Assembly: GCF_000003605.2 (NCBI RefSeq)
Contig: NW_003121914.1
Span: 131,544-155,207 of the forward strand
From: Saccoglossus kowalevskii
Taxonomy: Eukaryota > Hemichordata > Enteropneusta > Harrimaniidae
Direction of reading: 5' to 3'
DNA: 23,664 nt
Translations under genes and position numbers: made by a program
Shown here: positions 1 to 11,147 of the stretch, piece after piece
Position numbering within the stretch: the stretch's first letter is position 1
Layout of the letters: every line of letters begins with the position of its first letter
The notes under the pieces: generated by a model
What the model saw: only the letters and a program-made list of their open reading frames with translations
Told to the model about the DNA's origin: nothing
Databases searched by the model: none

Positions 1-171
1 TTTCACTCTATGCGAAAACAGTTAATTCCTGAGTATTTTTGGCATCTTCCCAATCCAGAAAAATATTACAGTCTAATGCGCTCAAAATCAGCAAAGGTAC
101 TACGTAATCTTTGTAAATTTCTACATAAAGCATTCAACCTTAGAAGGGAGTTTTCGTTACTATCGGTATAA
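1..171 (+). CDS. 3' end of last coding exon of an upstream gene (C-terminal 56 residues)
   Basis: Frame 1 is open from the first base to a TAA at 169-171, giving 56 residues that are protein-like in composition (aromatic and basic, e.g. LIPEYFWHLPNPEKYY near the start, then a basic helix-like stretch around KFLHKAFNLRRE). The 5' part of the exon and gene lies left of the window. The stop is followed by a T-rich stretch and two AATAAA signals at 285-297, as expected for a gene end. I do not recognise the family with confidence. The PxYF..PN pattern loosely recalls the C-terminal part of Mab-21-type nucleotidyltransferase-fold proteins, but that is a weak guess. Whether a splice acceptor cuts this segment inside the window cannot be decided. 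Confidence 0.55.
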   Translation, partial: FHSMRKQLIPEYFWHLPNPEKYYSLMRSKSAKVLRNLCKFLHKAFNLRREFSLLSV

Positions 172-300
172 TAATTTTGTTATGTATATATATGTATTTT
201 ACAATTTCTGTACATTCTCCAGTGCTTATGTATTGTTTTGTTTTTTTGTTATGTATAGTCATATGGGCATGTGGCCTAAAAGACAATAAACAATAAAAAA
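172..300 (+). terminator. 3' UTR and polyadenylation signals of the upstream gene
   Basis: AATAAA occurs at 285-290 and again at 292-297, about 115 bases after the TAA stop at 169-171. The region before it is T/GT-rich. Cleavage would be expected shortly after 300. The order open frame, stop, short UTR, polyA signal supports a real gene end on the + strand. Confidence 0.5.
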
Positions 301-2481
301 ACAGTTCATAAATCGAAAGAATATTCTTTGTAATATTTGCGTCTTGTGAAACAAAAATTAAAACCCTTTGAGCTCTATGAATTCTGTAATTTATATAAAT
401 CATATGATTCTATAACAAAGGTCGCCATTTCTGAGAAGAGACTGCCACACCTGGGTTAAAACTGAAACCAAACAGGTCAATCTTTGGAAACCCATGACGT
501 CACATGATCTGCCTGAGATCACGTAATTGGAAATTGACGATATTTTGCGGTGATATTCATAAATTATTCAGTAAGCATCTTTGGAGTATACTGTTAAACT
601 GCCGTAATTTCAACACGTAAGGTGTACATGTTCTAGGGCTGTTATAGCGTATGACTTGTACTTTTTGCATGTGACGTCACGAATGCGTCCTACACTCTGT
701 TCTACGTGTTTAGAGGTATAAGGGACTGTTGAAAAGGCACCAGTACGACCAATAATATTTAAACTAGGGTGTTCGACTCATCAAACGTGCAATGGGCTTA
801 TCTCATTTAAATTCTAGTAAATAGTATCCTGAACGAAATTCACAAACCCAAATAATCGTGTTCTGACCAATTCTAATTGCTCTGTTGATTTTCTGTGAAA
901 ATACATAGACTCGTATTTCTATTGTCTAGTGACTGAATGAAACAAATATAACTCTGAACCAAACTAAAATCGGCAGAAGCAACCGAGAGAAAGTACCCCG
1001 GTATAATTACAGTTACTTGTTTAATCACTTAACACCAGACATTTAGACCCCTTAACTCGACATAATAAGGCATTAGCTCACCGCAATATAGTGTTTTTTT
1101 CAAATTAAAACGGACAATTGGAAATCCATATTTATATATAATAACACACTTCACTTCTTAACAACTAAGGCTACGTTGAAATGTCGTATTCATTATAGTC
1201 TTTATTACTATAAGTGGAAATATGTATTTAAATATCACGTGATGTAGGCCAGATTGGAGAGATTAAATGAATTGAAGTATTAGTTGTGAGCGTTGGTCAT
1301 GGACGTACACTAGCGGCGTTCACATTGTGCGTCGGGTAAGCATTCTCAGGTAAGTGAAATATTTAGTAGTCAGTCAACGGAGTCAAAGAATATAGTAAAA
1401 TGCGCCAACCTTTCAGACTAACTGCAACAAACTGAAAACGTTGATATTACAAACATCGTCAGATTTTTGTTTCTTTTACACGCGACTTCATCGGATACAT
1501 GGAACTGGCATTTAGGCGCAGAAACTCTCTCGTTAGATTGTCTTTTCCACTGCAGTGTTACGATTGCGTGTTTACACGGCACGCGTCTTTAGTTAAAACG
1601 TGGAGAGTTTCCTAAATTGTGTTTTCTGTACTCTGAAATATACACGAATAGTGTCAATCTATGCGGTCAGGAATTCTAAAATGAGATTTCGTTATTATCT
1701 GAGCTGTATAGCCATTAATATGTTGAATATAGTGCAAGTAACCCTCGGTGGTAGACTACTCTATTATAATAATATGAGTTGATTTTAATACAACGCATTG
1801 TACTACCGTAAATTGAAATAACGGCTTGCTATACAGCGATATATTCTCTTTAATTACATCTATCCTACCGGGATACAATATTCACAAATCCGATACACGC
1901 GGAGAGAAATTGTGTTTTATAACAGTAGCATTTTCCGACAATAGAAAAAGCCAATCAATTATGGTATAGTAAACCAGGCTACATTTTGCCGTAATAATAA
2001 CTCGATTTTATAAGTATCTGACGAAATATCACCGCACACACAAATCGTAGATCCATACGTCAGCTCTGAGGTTGAACCCTTGCAGTTTCTTCAAATATAA
2101 GTGTAATTTGAGTTTCCTTTTTGACAGTTCTATGATATTATTTTCTCATCATTGTATAAATCACAGTGCTGTTGTATATAAACTAATTGCACAGCCGTAA
2201 AAAAAATGACGGGATGTCATTCATCCATTAATTTACTTTATGTCAGTCTGCGCGAAAACCCCGGTTTTGCTAATACGTTCTACGGAACAGGTCAGCGAAG
2301 ACGTCCAGTACTTATTCATCAATTACGTTTGTTGCCATGGTAAATGCCAGTCATTCTTTTACAAATTATTATTATATAATTATACAAGTTTATTAGTATG
2401 AGGTCGCCGAATGAACGAAGACGGTGTTTCGGTCGCATCGACCGCTGACACGATTATACGGAGAGGTCAATACAATTGCGT
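301..2481. other. Intergenic, no gene recognised
   Basis: AT-rich non-coding sequence with only short open frames. It holds two full TGACGTCA palindromes at 495-502 and 672-679, and a strong donor-like CAG/GTAAGT at 1349/1350 that could end a non-coding 5' exon (separate entry). The 60-residue open frame at 1600-1782 has no recognisable features. Confidence 0.5.
1270..1349 (+). other. Candidate non-coding 5' exon ending at a strong donor
   Basis: Sequence ending CTCAG is followed by GTAAGTGAAA, a near-perfect donor at 1350. Upstream are a CACGTG E-box near 1237 and T/A-rich sequence. The only ATG in this stretch (in GGTCATGGACG) runs into a stop after four codons. It could be an alternative first exon of the gene starting at 15642, a first exon of something unseen, or chance. 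The left boundary is arbitrary. Confidence 0.12.
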
Positions 2482-2575
2482 ACTGAGCGACTGACTAACT
2501 GACTCACCAGCCGACTAAATAACTGACTGACTGATTGACTGACATACTGAATGACTGACTGACTGTCTGTCTGCC
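2482..2575. repeat. Imperfect TGAC/ACTG microsatellite
   Basis: A run of ACTG/TGAC tetranucleotides with interruptions (ACTGACTAACTGACTC and later TGACTGACTGACTGTCTGTC). It lies about 70 bases left of the left arm of the fold-back element. Confidence 0.8.
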
Positions 2576-2644
2576 TGGGTGTATACGGTATATCCAATTT
2601 TATTAACAACTCAGTTTAATGGATTCGTACATGAAGCCCAGCAC

Positions 2645-2911
2645 TGTAAAACGTGTAGATATGGCCATAGCTCTTTTTGTGTCTGTCTTTTGTCCCTGTA
2701 ATGGTATTTTAGTAATTTCTGATACTTTTGGTGTCCTTGAGTTGTTATTTTTGGATATTGAAATATTATCGGCACAGAAGACTTGCTCCTCCCATAGACT
2801 TGCGTGACACAAACGTGCGACGCCAATGCCATCGCAAATAACAATCGATAAAAGTACACCATTTCTTCGTAGCACGCAATTGAAACTACCACCAATCGGT
2901 AGCTTGTTTAT
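2645..2911 (+). repeat. Left arm of a fold-back inverted repeat
   Basis: This arm matches the reverse complement of 3424-3696 over most of its length. Anchors include GGTATTTTAGT, TTTGGTGTCCTT, CATAGACTTGCG and ACAAACGT..CGACGCCA. By eye most columns match, with a few small indels such as about 10 bases near the inner third. The arm contains short open frames whose opposite-arm counterparts share peptide words (for example SDTFGVL), which follows from the duplication and is not evidence of coding. Confidence 0.8.
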
Positions 2912-3423
2912 TAAATAAATGTACTACCCAGCGCGAAAACAACGACAAAAATGATCGTTTGATCGTTTTCTGAGATTTAGGACGCTAAACCGTACGTAAC
3001 TCTAGTGACAGCCATTTTTTTGGCCAAATTACGTCACTGTATTAGAAACCCTCTTCGGAAAAAAACCCAAATGAAACGCCAGGAAATGGTTGTCTGCTAC
3101 TATCGGCAGTTTGTTATGGATCACTTGGTATTACTGTTGTTGTCTATTTGCGTGGAAAAACACTTTTTTGTACATTTCTCGCAAAAGACTGTGGGCGGTA
3201 TAGTATACACGCACATCTAAGCAGACGACATGATGTTCGCTTTATTGGAGTATCCATCGGGAATCATCGTTCTCTATGCCGAGACAGCGCTTCCTGTGAC
3301 GACACCGTGACAGCGATCGGGAATACCTACTCCAGTGACGTCATATTGTCCTCGTTCTACGTTCTAGCTGCCACCGGAGTTACGGGTGGTTCGGAACACT
3401 GTTCTTACTTTGGTGGGAGCTCA
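2912..3423. other. Loop of the fold-back element
   Basis: About 510 bases between the two inverted arms. An open frame covers part of it (3148-3573) but starts at a non-ATG codon, resembles no family I know and runs into the right arm. A TGACGTCA palindrome lies at 3336-3343. No transposase-like motif seen. Confidence 0.5.
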
Positions 3424-3696
3424 ATAAACATATTATCGATTGAGGATAGTTTCGATGTTGTGATGCGGCAAAATATTCTGCTTTTGTCAACTTTTATTTG
3501 CTATACTGTTTGGCGTCGAACGTTTGTGTTACGCAAGTCTATGGAAGGAACCATAGCTCTTCTGTGTCGATAAAATCCTAATATCTAAATACAACAAATT
3601 TAAGGACACCAAATGTATCAGACATGACTAAAATACCTTCACAAAGATTAAAGACCGACACAAGAAGAGCTATGGGCCCACAGCTATAAAACGTGA
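3424..3696 (-). repeat. Right arm of the fold-back inverted repeat
   Basis: Reverse complement of 2645-2911 with scattered substitutions. The core AGGACACCAAATGTATCAGA at 3603-3622 mirrors the left-arm TCTGATACTTTTGGTGTCCT. Arms this long with a loop of about 0.5 kb fit a fold-back type or other non-autonomous DNA transposon, or a local inverted duplication. No target-site duplication was established at the outer ends. Confidence 0.8.
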
Positions 3697-4073
3697 CGTA
3701 GTAAGATATTCTTTTCGCTGTACACTCACAATAGTTCAAATCACGTTCATCATATTGGAAACATTGCGCCATATGTGTCTATTTTGAAATGCGCATACTG
3801 TGATATCAAGTAATGTAAGCTTGTTGAGTACAGTAGGTTGTTACACACGTTTTTGTTCAGTTTGCTCAATATCATGATGATTTCATTAAAGTAATGGTTG
3901 GATGGAAAAACAGTTATAATCAGTGATTTATTGTATTCAAATTTAGTTTTAAGTAGTGAACATTAGTCAGACAGTTTAGTATTTCACAAAATTGCAAATA
4001 TGAAATAATAGTTTTCAAAACAACAATATTAGCTTTTAAACACAAGACCAAATTCCAGTTGTCTGTAGACTAC

Positions 4074-4094
4074 CCAATCCCCGCCCCGCCCACC
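4074..4094. promoter_or_regulatory. CCAAT box directly joined to a Sp/KLF-type GC box
   Basis: CCAAT at 4074-4078 runs straight into CCCCGCCCCGCCCACC at 4079-4094. A GC box of this kind is unusual in such AT-rich surroundings. NF-Y and Sp/KLF factors bind these motifs in animals generally. No transcription unit starts visibly beside it, so its role is unknown. Confidence 0.25.
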
Positions 4095-6128
4095 TATGAT
4101 AGCACGCAACACGGAAACCAAAAAGCCACTTTTACTTGAAATAATTATGCAGCATTTTGAAGAATAGCCATCGAGGGTAATCGTGATAACAACATCCGCC
4201 ATTGGGTTACAATCTATACCAAGTGCTCACTTGTGCGTAATATTCCACAACACAGAGATGTTTGCGCTTGGATCTCAATTAACGCGGTATAATTCTCTGT
4301 AATAAAATTCAACCGCGTGTTTAGGTCCACAAATGTGTTTGTGCAAACTGCCGTGTTGCGATAGATGATCAATCTTGCAATTATAATGCCGTACAATAAT
4401 GAAATGACTTTTGTGTTGAACTAAACTCTATATTCAAAACTCTCCTTTGCAATTTATCGGGTAGCCTTTATTAAGATTTAATAGTTTGCTAATAACATTA
4501 CTTTGAGGGTAATTGTGGACTCAATTATATCGAATGGATGTAATTAACGAATATTGACACTGTAAATATTGCGCTAAGTATGAACGATTGGTAAAGTACA
4601 CAAGTGTAAAAGGCGACTTCTATTACATTATGAACAGTAACAATACGAAGCAAATCAATTTCAATATTTGTTCACCCTGAGGTCTAGGAGTCAATTTAAT
4701 CGGGAATGAATTTAGTAATATGTATTAAAACTGCCTCGCTAGTAACTACCATCGTATAGAAAAGGTTTTGTCGCGCCGAAAGACGAGCCAAAAGAGCACA
4801 ATATAACGAAGCACAGTAAGTAACCCGATCCTTCAATGGTAGAGCCATATCACGTTAAAATCGCCATAAAGTGATTTCGGATTTGAGTATATTGTTTGTA
4901 TTTTAAAATCTCACTTCATAACTGGGAAAAGGGTTGTTAGAATATTCATTGATCTATTGGATTATTTGAAACTTTTACAACACGTGGTATAGAAATATAT
5001 ATAACGTGGTATAGAGTATAAAATCATACATCAGGTATTAATATACATTTCATATGTAAAGAAATATTAACGGTGAATATTAGTGTTGAGTCTCAGTCTA
5101 GAATCTTGTGCTTGTGATGACGTAACATCCGGCTTCACGGAGAATATCATCTTGTCCTTTGCATCTCAATTGATAGGTGGGTGCTTTCCGTGATTATTGT
5201 CATTTTTTCATGAAATTATTGATCTACTCCGTGAAATGTCACTTTGAAATCATGAAGTAGATTACGTAACGCTTAGTTGTACAAACACATCTGTTAATAT
5301 CTTCAAATCTCCAGCGTTATTGCCACACACAGTGTGAAGGGCTGGTCTGCATGAAAACTAATTTTGAAAAGGTCAATATAAAATGTTATTGGTCTGAGAG
5401 TTTAAGTAATAATTTTTTTTTCGACGAACATAGTTGCTACTAACGATTACCTGTTATCATTGCGCGTAAATGTACATTTGGTTATTTTGATTAAAAATAA
5501 GGAATATTCTCGCCCTAAATCACAAGCAAATGAAATCATGCTTTCCAATAATATAGAAAAAAACAAACATTTTTTATTCTACAGCTCAATGTTCATAATA
5601 GTCGACATGAAATAAAAAGTGGAAACAAGAACATAAATCATTGAAAATAAGACGCTTGTACGTATATCAAGGCTAAGTTTAGTTCGTCGAAAGAAAATCT
5701 CTAACCGTATTGTATCAGCTTAACATGTTTGATCCGATTATATTACCGTATTTATTGTCACACAAATGTCCATAGAAAACGACTTCAGTTTGTATGTCGA
5801 AAACGCATGACACTTTTAAAGCGTCCATTGGTACGTTGCCATATAAATTAGGGCATATTAATATACGTATTTACTACTTACACAGAATTAACATCAATGA
5901 CAGACTTAACATTAATATAGCATAACGTCACAACACGACCACAGTGACTTCAACGCGCGAGGTTAAAGATTAGGATAGATAAAAATAACATATAAAGTAT
6001 GAATTCCCGGTGTCATCTATATCTATCTCATAGTCAACAACACCTTAGTTGCAGTGTTAGAATATGAGCCATTCGTATTCGAGATTTTGTGTGTTGGAGC
6101 AGGTATATCTGGAATAAAAACCATAATT

Positions 6129-6190
6129 CAATCTCACTTAGCACTGATCAATACTGTACCAGTCTCACTCAGCACTGATCGATACTGTAA
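6129..6190. repeat. 31-bp tandem duplication
   Basis: Two adjacent 31-base copies (6129-6159 and 6160-6190) share TCTCACT.AGCACTGATC.ATACTGTA with four mismatches. It lies inside an open frame that I do not regard as a gene. Confidence 0.8.
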
Positions 6191-8148
6191 AGGACCAATT
6201 GATCTCGTTTTGTCTTTACCTCTAACTCACTTTCCGGAATTCAATGGTCATACCGAACATCTATCGTTCTCATTGAAAAAACTACGCTTGTGTAAATCGT
6301 GTGCGGTAATTAAAAGAATAATGATCTCATTATCTTGCGTTCACACCTGTTTTTTTAAGGGGAACCATGAGATGATGCCCACAATGGCACTGTCTTGTGG
6401 GCAGGCAATGTTTCGGTTGAACTGTGATAGGTATTTTTGATGGTTAAAAACCTTTCACTTAGGTAACCGGGATTCGGTCGTTTCCACGCTAGGCTGACAA
6501 AAACGCACACGAGCTCCGTTCATGTTCCCAAACGATTCTCTGCCAAGTCCCTGGTTTTCACCCGAGACAGCATTAAATCACTCTTTATTTCTTGTCACTC
6601 CTTAACCAATTACAATCAGTATAAGAGACTCCAAGGCCTTGCCTTCCAACAAACAACCAATCACATGAAAGTTTTACACATCATAATCAATTAATTACTC
6701 GTCAAGCTTTCTAGAAAAAACACTACTATATATTGTCAACACTAACTAATATTGATGGGGTAATAGTCTCGCACTAACATTCCACAAAGGTACCACCTTA
6801 GTTAAAATCGCAAACAAAATTGGTTTAGGATTACAGCTACTGTATTGTATCTTAAAAACTGCAGAGTCATAAGATGTTTTTGGTTGATTTCGACCAGCTC
6901 GCCGTCTGGTCTTGTCATTAACCTTTATCAGTATATGTCATGGCAACCACTGTCAAACTGACTGAAATATAAATCATGACAGAACAGATATTTCTGTCCT
7001 TTGTGTACTTTTTCAACCGAGAAATAATAGTCATGAAAATAAAATGTCATAATAATATACATACGCATACATGTAAGCTTGTCATGTCAGATCATGAAGC
7101 TAATCACGTTATAGCTCTATGTTAACACCATCCAGCATACTTGAAGATTATTAAACGTATATGGCTCAATAGAACATCCTAAACTCCATTAACACAATGA
7201 CCCAAATTGCGAACATCTACTTTAAATTAAAAAAAATACTTGTATACAGTTGACTGTGGCATTCGAATAAAGTTTAGGACGCCAATACATTTAAAACCAT
7301 TTACGCCGGCGCTGATAACCCTCTTAAAGGGGGACGTGTTAACATCTGTTTTCCTCTCACGCCGTTGTAAGTCGATGTCAGGGGCACAAGCACAGATGCG
7401 AATATGATATATATTCACTGCGCTAGAACATTTTAATTGTGTGCCAAGACACGATACAATATATGCAATAACCAAACTCAAATGTTTAATACTAACTGAC
7501 GCCCTGATATAAAACACTGCGTGCCATATGCTAGTTTTTGCCAATTTGCGTGAAGATATTTAATACACATTTGGCGAGGACTGCAACAAGCAATGTAACA
7601 ATGGAAACTGTTCTATTTAATGTCGATGGTTCATTAAGAATGAAATATAATGTAGAATGTGAGTATCGACAATAACAAGCGACATACAAAGCAGCACAGC
7701 AAGGACTATTCCTGTGCGTGAGTGAATTCAGATATTTTTACTTTAATTCCACGTACTTGTAAAGTCTAAAAGCACTGCCTGTCTCAATATAATTGAAACC
7801 CATGAGATTAGACACAATACAAGTTAAATCAACAAAGAACCCATGAACGCAATATTTTGTTAATGTACATGTATTGAATAAGATGTATAGTTCTGCTAAT
7901 GTTAATGTTATTAAGTATATCTCAATTATGTAACGTAATGTACGTGCGTGTTTTGGAAATTAAAGTAATTTAATTTCAACAACTACTGGGTTTAATCCAT
8001 GACCGGGTGAACTACACATAGGTCAAGGTTGGTGATTATACTTAAGTTAATTGTGAGTTGGTTGACGGGAAGTATCCCCACACTTCAGTTGAGTCGAAGC
8101 ATATAGGTACAATTTGATACGTCAGCAAAACAAACAAGCTGCTCTGTG

Positions 8149-8194
8149 ATTGGTCTAACGGTTACCAGGTAGTTTTTATGGTCGGATAGCCAAT
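8149..8194 (+). promoter_or_regulatory. Candidate core promoter region with a pair of CCAAT boxes
   Basis: ATTGG (inverted CCAAT, in GTGATTGGTC) at 8149-8153 and CCAAT (in AGCCAATCAG) at 8190-8194, about 41 bases apart in opposite orientation, both with flanks close to the NF-Y consensus. About 190 bases downstream is a strong donor (8386), and no ATG occurs between about 8225 and that donor. This is what a promoter and 5' UTR exon of the gene at 15642 could look like. It is inferred from sequence only. Confidence 0.25.
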
Positions 8195-8224
8195 CAGGTA
8201 CAATCTTGTAAGTATCTTTGCATT

Positions 8225-8385
8225 GACTCCTACAGTGCGGTGTTTTTTTAGAGGCGACTATCGATCCAGTCCATCATAGTAGTCTGTCACTGGAACATAA
8301 TTAACTGGTAACGGGCAGGCATCAGAAACAGTCACAAGATAGATCAATCACAGTCGCTTGTAATTTACCACGAATTTATTTTATC
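8225..8385 (+). other. Candidate non-coding first exon (5' UTR) of the mosaic gene
   Basis: An ATG-free stretch ending TTATCG and followed by GTGAGTATAA (donor at 8386). The first coding exon of the mosaic gene is preceded by a good acceptor (TCTTATTTCAG, exon start 15642), which implies a spliced 5' UTR upstream. This is the better of two candidates seen (the other ends at 1349). The intron would be about 7.26 kb. The left end is a guess. Confidence 0.22.
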
Positions 8386-9851
8386 GGTGAGTATAATATT
8401 AAGCTTTCCCAAACATCCTGGTTGGCTGCACATCTATCAGTGAAAAAAGTGTACATACTGACCACTTGCCACATTCTTTGGATTCAGTGTTGGGAATATC
8501 GCGTCCAGTCGACGGGAACGAACAAACTGTCGATCCTGTGTGCTACCCATGTACGTGAACAAACACATCATTCTTAGCACAAAGAGCAGCAGATCGTTGC
8601 GGGGTGACTGGATAAACTGATCTAAATATTCACCAGGAAATGGGTGTCACAGCTTACGATTAACATTTTTTAATCGTAATGACCGAATAAATAATGGAAA
8701 AATGAACTGGTTCGTCTAAATTTGCCCTACATTTTTTTCTTTGAATATTTCATCACCGAACGTTTTTCTGTTTACATTTAGAAAAAAAAACGATTCGTAC
8801 ATTTCATTTGGTTTGGAGCTGACGTGGAGTTCAACAATATTGTACATAGTTTTTGATCAATCGTCTTTAAAAAATAACAGAATATTTTGCCAAAAAATAT
8901 TAGTTCAGAGATTATTATTCCAATTTGCGTATTTTCTTATACTCACATCTTTGATACTGAGATTGTGGTAGCGAACCTTCAATCATAAATGTCGACAGAA
9001 ATGAACATATGGGAAATATATTACTTGCATTGAGACGGAAAAATTGTCCAAGATTGCGTTCTCAGCCAATAATTACATGTTGGAGACTCAGTATTGCAAT
9101 CTTGCCAAGAAACTAATCGTTGGGCAGACATCGAAATTGTCACATGGACACATGGTTATTTTTCATGATTGCTTACATTTCTTACTCATTACACATTGCA
9201 GTGATTTATAAATTAATTTACGGCGGCTGTATGCCGGTACTTAATTGACTCTAATACTAACATTCACCGAGTAATAGAGCACTACTTGATACAAGCGTAT
9301 ACGTTAAGATGACGGTCCGTATATAAATATCTCAATCAAATCTCTCAGCTTATTGAAACAATTCATTGGTAAATTCCACAGCCCACGGTGGTATTTTTAG
9401 AGTTTGATTTGTACACAGTATTTTATGCTGGTTGCTTGTGGCATGTTATTGTGGGGTAAGATTCTTCGGGTGACGACAATATACACAATAGACAGCAGCT
9501 TGTTGACAGTTGAACAGATTTTTTGAAAACACTAATACAGTGATGGCAATGGTCGATTTATATAAATTCAGAATTTGGAAGTGTATCAATGACATCGTTA
9601 TCACTGGCCAATTAAGATCCGCTATGACTGGCTACTTTTCACATCCGGTCTTATGGGATTGGTCACATAATTGAGATGTATGATTGAGTGAGAGGACAAA
9701 ATGTCATCGTCTGTAATTGGTCTTATAGGGAAGACATATGATTGGATAAGATGTTGAAGGTATTATCCATAATTGTCACCATACTTGGTGATTTTGATTT
9801 TCAACAGTTATAATTGTTATATCTTTTTCGTCCCGCCACGCGGCGGATATG
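8386..9851. other. Non-coding, possible first intron
   Basis: AT-rich. No convincing exon. The open frame at 8741-8971 is low-complexity, rich in F, L and I. The only notable part is a cluster of four CCAAT boxes at 9608-9745. Confidence 0.4.
9608..9745. promoter_or_regulatory. Cluster of four CCAAT boxes within an imperfect duplication
   Basis: CCAAT at 9608-9612 and inverted copies (ATTGG) at 9658-9662, 9716-9720 and 9741-9745. The segments starting at 9658 and 9716 look like an imperfect duplication with about 58-bp spacing (both begin ATTGGTC and carry TATGATTG downstream). Could be a regulatory block or simply a local duplication in AT-rich DNA. Confidence 0.2.
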
Positions 9852-10191
9852 GTCGCCGTAGAGCACCATAGTCGTAGTGCAGCGCCACAGTCGTCTTGCA
9901 GCGTCATTGTCTTCGTGCAGCGCCACAGTCGCCGAGCAGTGTTACAGTCGTCACGCGGCACCAGTCGTCACATAGCGTCACAGTCGTCGTGAAGCGCTAT
10001 AGCCGTCATACAGTGCAAAAGTCGTCGTGAAGCGCTATGGCCGTCATACAGCGCAACAGTCGTCGTGAAGCGCTATGGCCGTCATACAGCGCAACAGTCG
10101 CCGTGAAGCGCTATAAGCGTCATACAGTGCAACAGTCGTCGCGAAGCGCTATGACCGTCATACAGCACAACAGTCGTCAGAGTATGACGTT
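9852..10191. repeat. 19-bp minisatellite with 38-bp higher-order repeats
   Basis: Seventeen complete units start at 9852, 9871, 9890, 9909, 9928, 9947 (17 bases), 9964, 9983, 10002, then every 19 bases to 10154, with a partial unit from 10173. Left units are varied single units of the type gtcgtcNtgcagcgccaca. From 9983 the array alternates gtcgtcgtgaagcgctatg and gccgtcatacagcgcaaca, giving a strict 38-bp period. It is much richer in GC and CpG than its surroundings. Because 19 is not a multiple of 3, open frames across it are by-products. Confidence 0.95.
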
Positions 10192-11097
10192 GTTGCGCTT
10201 TAATATTTCTACTGACATTATCTGGACATTGAGTTACGTCATGGTTAAACATTATCAGACGACAGTATATTATTTTGGTGCCTTCCATCGATCGGGCCTG
10301 AACGTAATACTAATGACAATATGAATGGCTTCAGCTCAAGTGCGTCTGATGTATTTGTTAAGAGTATCGCTTCAGAAGAAGGGCGAGTCCAATTCGATGG
10401 AGCATGCATACATTTTTAATAGCTGTTTACGATCGACTCTGTGTGTTGCCTGCATGTCTCGGAACGATACGCATGTACATGTTTTAGGCCCACGGCGTTC
10501 CACGATGAACAACCAGCACACATATTGTCACATTGATTACCTTCGTTTTAGGTTGATATTTTCACCACAGTCGTGGTTTCGTGTTTGGATAAGTTTTCAA
10601 TAGATGTTCACATGACCACCGCGTCTAATATCTATATAATAGAACATATTTCTGAATCATTTATCGTAGTGAGTTGTTATTTTTTCTATGACCCTTTATA
10701 TAATATTTATTTGTATTTTAGTTTGCATGTGTCGATTTTTTGTTTTTTCTTGTCGTTAATCAGTTCTTAAATTGGAGCCTCATACATACATCGGATTTTA
10801 ATCAGATTTAATCAGCAAAATTCCGATAAACATTGAAATAAATGTAGGTGAGTAGATGATTCAGCTACTATTTATTTAGTAGTTCTAATTAAAAGTCAGC
10901 GAATGGCATGGAAATATAATCGTAAAACAAGTTCAAACAAAAAGTTCTTGATACATGTGTAAATGAAAAAAAAAACTCGATTTAACATCGTCAACCCTTG
11001 ATCTATTGTTTCAATAGGATATTTTGCTCACAATTTTCAACGGAGATTCCTCATTTGCTGACTTACAAAATTTTGCTCACCGGATTTTGCCTACCAC
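10192..11097. other. Non-coding between minisatellite and assembly gap
   Basis: Only short open frames (10325-10603, 10573-10770) with no recognisable features. TTTTGCTCAC occurs twice close to the gap edge (11022-11085). Confidence 0.4.
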
Positions 11098-11147
11098 NNN
11101 NNNNNNNNNNNNNNNNNNNNNNNNNNNNNNNNNNNNNNNNNNNNNNN
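11098..11147. other. Assembly gap of 50 N
   Basis: Exactly 50 unknown bases. The true length is probably unknown. Both edges are non-repetitive enough to be a scaffold join; a short minus-strand open frame runs into the right edge. Confidence 1.

Larger units (their letters stand above)
3697..8139. other. Intergenic, no gene recognised
   Basis: AT-rich sequence with no convincing coding exon. The longest open frame (6054-6440, 128 codons) begins at GTG, resembles no family I know, and contains a 31-bp tandem duplication. Small repeats: a direct repeat of ACGTGGTATAGA with 22-bp spacing (4981-5015). A GC-box/CCAAT composite lies at 4074-4094 and part of a dispersed repeat at 7300-7370. Confidence 0.5.

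Noticed and set aside
3148-3573. Open frame of 141 codons inside the fold-back element
   Set aside because: Non-ATG start, crosses from loop into arm, no transposase-like motif. Likely by-product of the element.
6054-6440. Open frame of 128 codons upstream
   Set aside because: Starts at GTG, not ATG, contains a tandem duplication, and has no recognisable domain. This length is not surprising in 23 kb scanned in six frames.
7227-7544. Minus-strand open frame of 105 codons
   Set aside because: Starts at TTG, overlaps the dispersed-repeat copy at 7300-7370, and shows no domain.
9852-10191. CRISPR array
   Set aside because: The units are contiguous 19-bp tandem repeats without unique spacers, in eukaryotic DNA; it is a minisatellite.
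10037-10603. Open frames over and beside the minisatellite
   Set aside because: The 10037-10324 frame is produced by the 19-bp repeat, which is not a multiple of 3. The next one (10325-10603) has no family character.
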